A model generated the notes under the pieces. The model was not told the DNA's origin. It was given only the letters and a program-made list of their open reading frames with translations, and did no database searches. Below are positions 8,501 through 15,819 of a stretch of 39,845 nt of DNA, piece by piece. The position numbers and the translations under genes were made by a program. Every line of letters begins with the position of its first letter. Positions within the stretch are counted from its first letter, which is position 1. The DNA is from a bacterium (GTDB lineage Bacteria > Armatimonadota > UBA5829): the NCBI GenBank assembly GCA_021373255.1, contig JAJFTD010000082.1:1-39845 (forward strand). Direction: 5' to 3'.

Positions 8501-9050
8501 GGCGAGCACAAAGCAGTATCTTGATGAGAAGATAGGCGTCTGTCGTGCCAACGGCATCGCCGGAGTTCTTCCATATCAGGTTATCCAGTGGGTAGCTTTG
8601 CAGGCACTTGAAAACCGCAACCGGCCGGAGGGTTTCTATAAGATACAATGGCCGAGTGAGTCTGGTGTAGGTGTCAAAACTGATATCGCTGATGGGGGCA
8701 TGTTCAACTGGCACAGGAACGATGTGCCGCTGGTTTATAAGAACTCGCTCTACTACTCATTCCGAGATATCTATGGTAAAAGAGATCCGCTGAAGCAAGT
8801 ATGGCCGATACAGGTAATAGTCGAAGGAGCGCAGCCTGGACAGATTGTCTATGCCCGAAGTGCTATACTATCGAGCATCGCGCAGGGTGTAAAGGCTGAT
8901 TCAGCCGGCAAGGCTTTATTCTTATTCGAAGATGCAGGCAGTTATACGTTCACAGCCGGAAATCAGTCTATAACAGCCGAATTTGTGCCTGCGCCATACA
9001 AAGAGCTAGGCGGATTCTCACATATACCGATAATAAAATTGGGCCAATAA
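5583..9050 (+). CDS. Secreted glycoside hydrolase family 2 protein with N-terminal beta domain and coiled coil
   Basis: The product has 1155 residues. A signal peptide (1-22, ending VFA) is followed by a beta-sandwich domain to about residue 240 (DLAPYCTHSFSDD, GGWTDQG, NGIPFNIVDP), of a kind often fused to glycosidases. A Lys/Ala/Glu-rich helical region spans about 250-450. GH2 domains follow: a sugar-binding jelly roll (about 470-640), an Ig-like domain and a TIM barrel. Catalytic residues are readable: Glu873 in AATNE (acid/base) and Glu950 in VFGEF (nucleophile). The family includes beta-galactosidases, beta-mannosidases and beta-glucuronidases, and the substrate cannot be settled here. 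It would act outside the cytoplasm. AGAGGAG precedes the ATG, and a strong promoter lies at 5423. The long helical insert is unusual for GH2. Confidence 0.9.
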   Translation: MKYVIALIFALAVTVQGDVFAGTKLVPIDLAPYCTHSFSDDKRGDKAGGWTDQGSANDLSIFPVGPQTFNGIPFNIVDPVKNNGKSCIILNMDGYAPKSVNGIHIGMADVKRIHFLHTSAYNPNVGDSGKYVINYRYSGDEYKRRRAQVNMGYAPESSLTHPLDVPLISPVNIADWWYSTEAPLRQAKVAWSGYNGNGQVSVLDFTWDNPDPTAYIESVDFCSSNTNTVVPILIAVTLEVNDSPFLPSDAQKTKYYEASKLAEDSKTALNDYAESVRKQAEIVLTESLKSSLNSLADEVAASAGKQFDKQFKNIDSQLSSLRNRAETSKKIDFAPVLASAQAAKKSVSDYLKSKDAENSRLYVNEAKSNKLDALRVIAQTKQTLKGKTGYWARTSAIYLDAAQTYANTPGKTSYKGYLNSKNALSWAELAKKRAESALRSDTVVSAGPASVAPVAAQSLPADAVRAKVCLNGRWSISKNGAGDKYPADGWQDIRVPHTTWTNGNDWGSEFTDVSRYNGIKWNKDQHFAWYNTTFEVPITKNRQRVELEFKKIWHYAEVFVNGKYCGNHLGGWSRFFIDITSAVKPGAQNTLAVYVEDDKLTARGDGTNFLGGNCNASKQEGGIYDDVFMHILPSVAISDPFVQTSYRNKQIHVSWQLKSAAKAPGEYTVSATIVGDNKFSMNLGEKAVKNVSGEVAFTRKWQNPVLWGPSQPWGNPGAMYRAIIKVKDAHGKLVDCVEVPFGFREFYAQGEKLYLNGKEIFLQGDHIDVVTNGGFTFRNPEFAVHYMNVARGANIDIVRTHCLESPDWWWDIADQLGMMFEMHNHTLNGYLTAVPDRNWDDPVLKKYVSRDFAESTREYRNHPSIVMWAATNEILSDKQVGWQDMLNFWHGMDKLIKGLDPTRLIHHQGSQGLTGYKHFPFDVACVHYGQDGDAKMHSNLYPGVPTVFGEFMDLDIMRKAFAATDQASLDEALASTKQYLDEKIGVCRANGIAGVLPYQVIQWVALQALENRNRPEGFYKIQWPSESGVGVKTDIADGGMFNWHRNDVPLVYKNSLYYSFRDIYGKRDPLKQVWPIQVIVEGAQPGQIVYARSAILSSIAQGVKADSAGKALFLFEDAGSYTFTAGNQSITAEFVPAPYKELGGFSHIPIIKLGQ

Positions 9051-9113
9051 AGGCCCCAAGACTGTGCATCAACCTGCGAAGATGACTTTTTGCCAGAAAA
9101 GCTAAAACCATAG

Positions 9114-9142
9114 TTGACAATGCATTCTTTGGCGGGTATACT
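9114..9142 (+). promoter_or_regulatory. Sigma-70 promoter of the ArsR-type regulator
   Basis: TTGACA (9114-9119), a 17-bp spacer and TATACT (9137-9142) lie 33 bases upstream of the ATG, whose ribosome binding site is GGAG with 5-base spacing. The spacer lacks the TATAGC motif of the other carbohydrate promoters. A GC-rich hairpin without a T-run overlaps the GH2 stop codon at about 9043-9058. Confidence 0.75.
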
Positions 9143-9174
9143 GATAGCAAGAAGGGTATGGTAACGGAGAAGCT

Positions 9175-10164
9175 ATGAAGAGACATGTTCTCGAAGTTCG
9201 TGGTCCTGACAGTGTAGAGTTGTTCAAAGCACTCGCCTCAGAAATGCGAGTGAAGATGCTCCAGTTGTTGGGGAAGCACAACCTGAATATCAACGAGTTG
9301 GCGCAGGCTCTGGAAATATCGCAGCCGACCGTTACTAAGCACGCCCAGATACTTGAACAGATGGGGCTCATCAATTGCGAATACATGCCGGGCGCGCAGG
9401 GTATGCAGAAAAGGTGCAGCCTCAACTTTGAGCGGTTCATCATAAACTTTGAGACTGTGACGACACCGGAGTGGAACGTCTTAGAGACTGAAATGCCGGT
9501 CGGCCTGTTTACAACCGTGCACGCATCGCCGACATGCGGCCTCTCCAGCCCGGAGCAGTTGATCGGCATCGTGGACGATTCGCAGGCGTTCTATCACCCA
9601 CTGCGGGCATCAGCGCACCACCTGTGGCTAGCCGATGGCTTTGTGGAGTATGTGTTCCCCTGCGGGATTCCGACTACCTCAAAAATCCACAAGCTGGAGA
9701 TATTGGTGGAAATGTGCTCGGAAGCTCCTGACTACAACAACGACTACCCATCGGATATTACACTTTGGATCAATAACGTCGAGGTTGGAACGTGGACATC
9801 TCCCGGTGACTTCGGGGGCAAGCGAGGAGCGCTCAGTCCCGAATGGTGGTGGGACACTTGGACGCAGTATGGTATGTCCAAGCTCTGGACTATTGATGAA
9901 GACGGCTCCTACATCGATGGAGCCCCGATATCTTATATGAACCTGCAAAAGGTCAATGTCAAGCCTTTCGAGCCTATTACCGTGCGGTTCGGCGTCAAGC
10001 CGGATGCTCAGCACAGAGGCGGACTCAACTTGTTTGGCCGAGGATGCGGCAACTACGATCAAGATATCGTAATGCGGCTGCACTATTCTGTCAGAACAGA
10101 GCTGAAACGATCTGAAAACATAGTTGATGCTGTGTCTCAGGTCGAAGAACCCGTGGCTGAATAA
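9175..10164 (+). CDS. ArsR-family winged-helix regulator with C-terminal sensor domain
   Basis: The product has 329 residues. Residues 10-90 form an ArsR-type winged helix (VELFKALASEMRVKMLQLL, INELAQALEISQPTVTKHAQIL as recognition helix region, then the wing). About 220 further residues form a beta-rich domain with motifs such as YPSDITLWINNVEVGTW, GDFGGKRGALSPEWWWDTWTQYG and MNLQKVNVKPFEPITVRFG. No metal-binding Cys pair of classical ArsR repressors is seen. The long C-terminal domain is typical of ArsR-like regulators found near carbohydrate genes, and by inference binds a sugar or polyol ligand. It has its own promoter and is followed on the same strand by the prepilin-like gene and beta-mannosidase, so it probably controls this block. 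Confidence 0.85.
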   Translation: MKRHVLEVRGPDSVELFKALASEMRVKMLQLLGKHNLNINELAQALEISQPTVTKHAQILEQMGLINCEYMPGAQGMQKRCSLNFERFIINFETVTTPEWNVLETEMPVGLFTTVHASPTCGLSSPEQLIGIVDDSQAFYHPLRASAHHLWLADGFVEYVFPCGIPTTSKIHKLEILVEMCSEAPDYNNDYPSDITLWINNVEVGTWTSPGDFGGKRGALSPEWWWDTWTQYGMSKLWTIDEDGSYIDGAPISYMNLQKVNVKPFEPITVRFGVKPDAQHRGGLNLFGRGCGNYDQDIVMRLHYSVRTELKRSENIVDAVSQVEEPVAE

Positions 10165-10224
10165 GCCACCGGACGCACAACTCTGAAAAAGAATACAAAT
10201 GCCTGATGGTATTTGCAGAATAAT

Positions 10225-10263
10225 CGCTGATGAGCTTTTCTGCAGTTCGTAAGCTCATCAGCG
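10225..10263 (+). terminator. Strong 13-bp hairpin after the regulator gene
   Basis: CGCTGATGAGCTT / AAGCTCATCAGCG, a perfect 13-bp stem with a 13-base loop, lies 61 bases past the regulator stop. There is no T-run after it, so it may be a pause or processing/stability hairpin rather than a full terminator. Confidence 0.5.
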
Positions 10264-10270
10264 AATGGTG

Positions 10271-10292
10271 AAATGGCAGTAGTATGCCATTT
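10271..10292 (+). promoter_or_regulatory. Leader hairpin before the prepilin-like gene
   Basis: AAATGGCA-GTAGTA-TGCCATTT is a perfect 8-bp stem ending two bases before the GAGGAGG ribosome binding site (10295-10301) of the gene at 10310. It could influence translation or protect the mRNA. Confidence 0.55.
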
Positions 10293-10309
10293 TCGAGGAG
10301 GTACAGGAG

Positions 10310-11068
10310 ATGAGAAAGTCAGGATTTACACTGATTGAGCTGCTGGTAGTAATAGCAATCATTGCCATTTTGGCGGCTATTCTCTTTCCAGTCTTCATTG
10401 GTGCAAAGGCTAAGGCACAGCAAACCCAGTGTTTGTCGAATTTGAAGCAGCTTAGCACGGCGTTCTTTACCTATGCTCAAAACTACGATGGTAAGATGCC
10501 GGTTGAAATGTCTCCCATGTTCAATGGCACGACAGCGCAGTTGCAGAGCAAGGCGACATTCTGGAATGTGATGCTGATGCCTTATGCGAAGAGCAAGAGT
10601 ATCTTTTGCTGTCCATCTGATGCTTTGAAATCGCAGAATGGCAGAACCGTCCGCAAATCGTTTTTCACCTCATACCGCCCCAACGGTTTACTTATCGACC
10701 CGCGTGGTGACTTCCAGCACGATAGTGTGTCCTGGGCGCTCCCCGGCTCCGGCCCCGCAACTGGAGTCCGCGTCGATACGGTAACAATGCCAAGCAAGAT
10801 GATACTCGCATTCGAGTTTGTTATGGAAATGGATAACGCGAGTACCCCTCTGCTCGCCCTGCCTTATGCATGGACATGGGAGTGGGGTCATTGGGGAAGC
10901 GAATGCCAGAAGACAGATAAGGGTGAGTTCACCTGGGCGAATATGTGGGCACGCCACAACGGCGGCTCCAACTGGCTGATGGCTGATGGCCACGCCAAGT
11001 GGCTCAAACCAAGCCGTATCCGGCTCCCAGGCTACAACAACGATGCCGACGCGTATTGGAAACTGTAG
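10310..11068 (+). CDS. Prepilin-like protein with N-terminal cleavage/methylation motif (DUF1559-like)
   Basis: The product has 252 residues. It starts with a short basic leader and a type IV prepilin/pseudopilin signal: cleavage is expected between Gly5 and Phe6, Glu10 is at position +5, and a hydrophobic helix (LLVVIAIIAILAAILFPVF) follows. The globular domain contains CLSNLKQLSTAFFTYAQNYDG and ends with the H-X9-DG motif (His216, Asp226-Gly227). Such proteins are present in many copies in Armatimonadota, Planctomycetota and relatives and are thought to be surface or pseudopilus-like proteins; their function is not established. It stands between the regulator and the beta-mannosidase, suggesting expression with the carbohydrate genes. 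The start is supported by GAGGAGG. Confidence 0.88.
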   Translation: MRKSGFTLIELLVVIAIIAILAAILFPVFIGAKAKAQQTQCLSNLKQLSTAFFTYAQNYDGKMPVEMSPMFNGTTAQLQSKATFWNVMLMPYAKSKSIFCCPSDALKSQNGRTVRKSFFTSYRPNGLLIDPRGDFQHDSVSWALPGSGPATGVRVDTVTMPSKMILAFEFVMEMDNASTPLLALPYAWTWEWGHWGSECQKTDKGEFTWANMWARHNGGSNWLMADGHAKWLKPSRIRLPGYNNDADAYWKL

Positions 11069-11143
11069 GTTGCCCGGCATCCCGATAAACCGCAAAAACA
11101 TACCATCTACACCATTGATATTATCTATCTTGCGAGGGGAATA

Positions 11144-13777
11144 TTGCTGACGTCTTTATGTCTAAATGGTAACTGGAAGCTGCGTGGCTTTGACGGACAG
11201 CACGGTTTAGCGACAGATTACTGCACCGAAACCGTTGACGAGCGCACATTTATTGACGCGGAGGTGCCCGGTGAGATCCATTTGGATCTTGAGCGGGCTG
11301 GTATCCTGCCGGATCGTAATGTGGGGCTAAACGCGCAGTCGGCGAGATGGGTCGAGGAGCAGGAGTGGGTCTACAGAACACTCTTCACCGCTCCGGCTGA
11401 GGCCGTGGCAGCGCATTCGTGGCTGGTCTTCGACGGGCTCGACCTCAACGCAGTTGTGTATCTGAATGGTGAGGAGATCGGCAGCCATGCCAACGCGTTC
11501 ACGCCCTGCAGGCTGGACGTTACAGGTAAACTGCGCGAGGGTGTGAATTCACTCGCCGTTTATGTTGAGAGTGGGTTATACTCTGTGTCGGAGAAATCCG
11601 GGGTCGGGTATTGCAACTGGCCTGACCACGTCCTGCACAAACGCACTTGGCTTAGAAAGCCGCAGTACTCGTTCTCATGGGATTGGAACCCTCGTTTTAT
11701 CAACGTCGGCATCTCGAAATCCGTCAGGCTGGATTGGACAGACTCAGCCCGCATAGATGCTGTCACCGTATTTCCCGAGCTATCGGAAGATTATCAAAGC
11801 GCGAAGATCAACACCAGGGTATTTATCGACAACACCCACCCGGAGCCGCTTCGGGCTGTCGTGCGTATGCGCGTGGCAGAGGTGGGCATTGTAGTGGAAC
11901 GAGAGATAGATCTTCCTTCAGGGTTATCACGCCAGGATATGATGGTTGAGGTAACAAATCCCAAGCTGTGGTGGCCCAGGCCGCATGGTGATCAGCCGTT
12001 GTATACGGTAGAGTGCGAGGTAGTGGTAGACGGCGAGCCGGTTGATCGAGTGGAGAGACGCACGGGCATCCGCAGCATCCGAATCAATCAGGACCCGCAT
12101 CCAGAGTGCGGCGAGTATTTCACGCTTGAAGTCAACGGCCGCAAGATATTTGCAAAGGGTGGCAACTGGATCCCACCGGATATGGTCTACTCCAAGACGA
12201 ATGCCGCTGATTATAGAGCGTTGGTCCAGATTGCCAAAGACGCCAACTTCAACGCCCTCAGGATTTGGGGCGGCGGGCTTTATGCCAATCATGCGATGCT
12301 GGATGCTTGTGATGAGATGGGCATTCTTGTCTGGCACGATTTCATGTTCGCGTGCTCGAAGTATCCGGCTGATGACCCGGAGTTTCTGGATAACGTGCGT
12401 GAGGAAGTGACCTTTGCCGTTCGGGACCTCTCGCCGCACCCGAGTTTGATGGTCTGGTGTGGAAACAATGAGCAGGAATGGGCCACATGGGATTGGGGCT
12501 TTGATCAGGTGAAAGCACATCCTGATTATGCCCTTTATCACATGGAAATTCCTCGGATAATGAAACAGGAGGATCCTTCGCGCCCCTATTGGCCGAGTTC
12601 TCCATACTCTACCGAGCACCGCGATCCCACGGACCCCACCACCGGTGATCAGCACCCCTGGGGAGTGCCTATCGAAGGTAAAGGGCCGGATATATGGGCC
12701 TATCGCAGCGATGTCAGCAGGTTTCCTAATGAGGGTGGAGTGCCGGGTGTTTCGTCCCCGGCTACGTTGGCTGAGTTTATCCCCGAGGATCAGAGGCATC
12801 TCTTCTCGCCGGTGTGGGAGTTCCATGACAACGCCTGCAATTACCGCGACAGTGAGAAGTGCCCTTACCAGGTTATCTATAAGTTAGTCGAGTATTGGCT
12901 CGGCTGCCAGCCTGATGAATTGAGTTTCGATGACTACGCTTTCTACAGTGCCGTTATTCAATCCGAAGGTCTGCAGGAGTACATAAACAATTTCCGCCGG
13001 AGAATGTTCAGCACATCTTCCGCTATCTTCTGGATGTTCAATGATTCATGGCCAGTAAACCACGGTTGGTCGATAGTGGATTATTATCTCAGGCGAAAAC
13101 TGGCGTATTTCCCGGTCCGCCGTGCGTTCTCCGACATACAGGTCGTGCTCGTGACCGAAGGCGATAAGGTGCTGGTATATGGGATTAATGACACCTCTGA
13201 GCCATGGCAGGGTATGACCAGGTTCGGCTTGTTCCGCCTTGCCGGAGGGCTTCCCGTTGATACCGTTGCCGAGGTGACTCTGGAGCCGAATTCGTCCGCA
13301 GTGATTGGCGAGATGCCGTTATCAAAGTGGCAATCACTGGGTGCGGGGAGCACTGGCGCTTTTGCACTTTTGCAGAACGGCCGCGTGATTGCGCAGAATC
13401 GTCTTTTAATCGCTAAATTCAAAGACCTTGAGTGGGCGGATCCCTGCATTTCAATAGAACGGCGCGGTGAGCGGCTTGCTTTCCTGTCGAAGACATTCGT
13501 ATGGGGTGTCTGCCTCGATCGCAGCGGCGAACAACCGCTCCCCGATGACATGTTCGACCTGCTGCCGGGCATAGACTATGAGATCGACTGGCCCTCAACT
13601 CGCCCAATTCCGGTTATCGAGCGCTGCGCATCTGCGCCGGGGCAGGCTGGAATCAATGTACGTGAGCTGGACGCGGCAATGAAGGTCGAGGCAGCACGGG
13701 CGGCCTCTGGTGTCCACGCCGCTTCCGAAGACCGCGTAATTAATCTGCATCGTCTTGACCAGGAGAGTGCGGTTTAA
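11144..13777 (+). CDS. Cytoplasmic GH2 beta-mannosidase-like enzyme
   Basis: The product has 877 residues and no signal peptide, so it should act in the cytoplasm on imported oligosaccharides. It opens with the GH2 beta-mannosidase pattern LNGNWKLRG and contains EVPGEIHLDLERAGIL, the sugar-binding domain, KLWWPRPHGDQPLY and WGGGLYANHAMLDACDEMGI in the TIM barrel. Catalytic residues are Glu443 in WCGNNE (acid/base) and, by position, Glu530 in FPNEGG (nucleophile). Family members remove beta-mannose from the non-reducing end of mannan or N-glycan fragments. TTG at 11144 follows GAGGGG with a 4-base gap. The stop overlaps the next ATG (TAATG), so the two proteins are translationally coupled. Confidence 0.9.
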   Translation: MLTSLCLNGNWKLRGFDGQHGLATDYCTETVDERTFIDAEVPGEIHLDLERAGILPDRNVGLNAQSARWVEEQEWVYRTLFTAPAEAVAAHSWLVFDGLDLNAVVYLNGEEIGSHANAFTPCRLDVTGKLREGVNSLAVYVESGLYSVSEKSGVGYCNWPDHVLHKRTWLRKPQYSFSWDWNPRFINVGISKSVRLDWTDSARIDAVTVFPELSEDYQSAKINTRVFIDNTHPEPLRAVVRMRVAEVGIVVEREIDLPSGLSRQDMMVEVTNPKLWWPRPHGDQPLYTVECEVVVDGEPVDRVERRTGIRSIRINQDPHPECGEYFTLEVNGRKIFAKGGNWIPPDMVYSKTNAADYRALVQIAKDANFNALRIWGGGLYANHAMLDACDEMGILVWHDFMFACSKYPADDPEFLDNVREEVTFAVRDLSPHPSLMVWCGNNEQEWATWDWGFDQVKAHPDYALYHMEIPRIMKQEDPSRPYWPSSPYSTEHRDPTDPTTGDQHPWGVPIEGKGPDIWAYRSDVSRFPNEGGVPGVSSPATLAEFIPEDQRHLFSPVWEFHDNACNYRDSEKCPYQVIYKLVEYWLGCQPDELSFDDYAFYSAVIQSEGLQEYINNFRRRMFSTSSAIFWMFNDSWPVNHGWSIVDYYLRRKLAYFPVRRAFSDIQVVLVTEGDKVLVYGINDTSEPWQGMTRFGLFRLAGGLPVDTVAEVTLEPNSSAVIGEMPLSKWQSLGAGSTGAFALLQNGRVIAQNRLLIAKFKDLEWADPCISIERRGERLAFLSKTFVWGVCLDRSGEQPLPDDMFDLLPGIDYEIDWPSTRPIPVIERCASAPGQAGINVRELDAAMKVEAARAASGVHAASEDRVINLHRLDQESAV

Positions 13778-15813
13778 TGCTGGAGCTAAGTTATTCAGCT
13801 TACCACGATAAGGTCCTTGGCTGCTGGCAGGGAAAATGCATAGGCGGCAGCTTTGGCGCACCTGTCGAAGGGGCTAAAAGCACCAACGATCTCAAGTTCT
13901 ATGCCAGCCTGGACAAAGCTCAGATCGCAAACGATGACCTGGACATACAACTGGTTTGGGTCCATGCATTCAAGGAGCATGGGTTGGATCTGACCTCCCA
14001 CGACTTGATGCAGGAATGGATGAGCCACGTTCTATTTCCGTGGAATGAATACGGTTATGCGATGAAAAACTTCCGCACCGGCATTCGTCCGCCGCTCTCA
14101 GGGGCGTTTAACAACTCCTACTTTGGCGAGAGTATGGGCTGCCCCATCCGGTCAGAGATATGGGGTTTGGTTGCACCTGGAGACCCGGAGCTTGCTGCTT
14201 CTTATGCGGAAAAAGACGCAGTTCTAGACCATTACGGCAACTCTGTCTATGCTGAAAAGCTGCTGGCTGCCATAGAGTCGATGGCATTCATCGAGTCCGA
14301 TCCCAAGCGTCTCCTGGAAACCGGACTATCTTTCATACCCGCAAACTCGCGCCTGGCCCAGTGTATCAGGTTCGTGATTGAATGCCATGAGCAATCCATG
14401 CCAATGTTGGAGACACGGACTCACATGATCAATCGGTTCGGGCACCCCGATGCGACATCGGCCGTCCAAAACCTGGGTATTATTGCCATCGGCCTGCTCT
14501 ACGGCGAGGGTGACTTTGAGCGTTCGATGGTCAGTGCCGTGAATTGTGGCTACGATTCCGACTGCACAGGCGCAACCGTGGGAGCGATTATGGGCGTGAT
14601 TTTGGGTTCGCATGCGCTGCCCGAGAAGTGGGTTACTCCTATCGGTGACGACATCATAAGTCTGCTCAAGATCGAGGAACTGCTGGAAGAGAGCACGATA
14701 CAGGGTTTGACTAATGAAACCTGTCGCTTCGGCGTCGCCTTGTCCCAGCGATCGGACAGCGCGTGCATAATCCATGAGGTTCCTGCTGACGTTACAGAAA
14801 AGGCTGCTGCTATTGCCGGGCGCGCGGTTGATGATGTTAGTGTGCAGATAGAATATCCCGGCAGCCCATCGGTATCTTTCAGTGAACCGGCAAAAGTATT
14901 CATCAAAGTAGTTAACAATAGGGAAAGAACTATTGATACTCGGCTGCACCTTACCGGGCCATCTCATCTCGATATCAGCATCGACCATGCAGAGGTTACG
15001 CTTCCGCCAAAGGAATCAGCCGGTGTCGAGGTTTTGGTAGTCGTTAAAGATGGAGTGACGGATCTTCCAATCGCGAACAAGATTCGCGTGACGTGTTCCT
15101 ATGAAGACAAGAATTGCAATGAGGAGTTTGGTTTGGCCGGGGCGAGTGAATGGCAGGTAATCGGGCCTTTCTGGGACACATTCCCTGTGGACATGGTCAA
15201 ACCTTGCAGCATTTATCCACACGAAGACCCCAGCCTGCCTCCGGTTGAGCTCATGTTCATGAACCACGCTGGCTTTGATCGGGAATACCTACCCGAGCCG
15301 GGCTTCAGTGAGATAAGATGTGACGATGCAACGGTTGAGAGAGTCACGGTAGATGCGCCGGAAGATAAAGTCCCTCTTGATGATATTTTTACAATGGCAG
15401 GTCCGCAGGTCGTGTATATGATCCGCAAGATTCGTCTTGAGCAGCCCCGCAGGGTGTGGGTGCTCACCAGCGGTACGGACGGCGTCAAACTGTGGATCAA
15501 CGGCAAAGAGCTGATCAATTGCCACGAGCACGTCTGCGAGAACCCATCCTATCACTTTGCCGAAGCCGAATTAAATGCAGGCGTGAACACAATCGCCGCA
15601 AAGGTGATCAGATGCGGGTCGAGTTTTAGGTTCAGTCTTGCGATAAAGGAAAACGACGGCAAACATTGGCATCAACAGCAGCACTTCATTGATTATTCGA
15701 ACGTCAAAGTATGTGTGAAACGTAATCTGAACCGTGTTTCCTCCAATAAAGTGCCGCACGTTAACAATAGTTCTCGCGCGGATGTGCTGGCGAGCAGTTC
15801 GACCCAGAGGTAG
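13777..15813 (+). CDS. ADP-ribosylglycohydrolase-fold protein with C-terminal beta domains
   Basis: The product has 678 residues and no signal peptide. Residues 1-320 show the ADP-ribosylglycohydrolase (ARH/DraG) fold: GCWQGKCIGGSFGAPVEG, the acidic metal motif NDDLD (Asn52-Asp56, where classical ARH enzymes have TDDT) and YDSDCTGATVGAIMG (Asp260, Asp262, Thr264), which corresponds to the second metal-binding motif. About 350 residues of beta-rich sequence follow, including an Ig-like segment and a segment opening WQVIGPFWDTFP and ending GVNTIAAKVIR, as in non-catalytic jelly-roll modules of glycosidases. Coupling to a beta-mannosidase (TAATG overlap) argues for a glycan or N/O-glycoside substrate rather than ADP-ribosylated protein. 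That is inference; the reaction is unknown. Confidence 0.85.
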   Translation: MLELSYSAYHDKVLGCWQGKCIGGSFGAPVEGAKSTNDLKFYASLDKAQIANDDLDIQLVWVHAFKEHGLDLTSHDLMQEWMSHVLFPWNEYGYAMKNFRTGIRPPLSGAFNNSYFGESMGCPIRSEIWGLVAPGDPELAASYAEKDAVLDHYGNSVYAEKLLAAIESMAFIESDPKRLLETGLSFIPANSRLAQCIRFVIECHEQSMPMLETRTHMINRFGHPDATSAVQNLGIIAIGLLYGEGDFERSMVSAVNCGYDSDCTGATVGAIMGVILGSHALPEKWVTPIGDDIISLLKIEELLEESTIQGLTNETCRFGVALSQRSDSACIIHEVPADVTEKAAAIAGRAVDDVSVQIEYPGSPSVSFSEPAKVFIKVVNNRERTIDTRLHLTGPSHLDISIDHAEVTLPPKESAGVEVLVVVKDGVTDLPIANKIRVTCSYEDKNCNEEFGLAGASEWQVIGPFWDTFPVDMVKPCSIYPHEDPSLPPVELMFMNHAGFDREYLPEPGFSEIRCDDATVERVTVDAPEDKVPLDDIFTMAGPQVVYMIRKIRLEQPRRVWVLTSGTDGVKLWINGKELINCHEHVCENPSYHFAEAELNAGVNTIAAKVIRCGSSFRFSLAIKENDGKHWHQQQHFIDYSNVKVCVKRNLNRVSSNKVPHVNNSSRADVLASSSTQR

Positions 15814-15819
15814 TTTGTA

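Noticed and set aside
11927-12826. 299-codon open frame on the minus strand inside the beta-mannosidase gene
   Set aside because: Antisense shadow over the catalytic domain; no plausible start site or domain.
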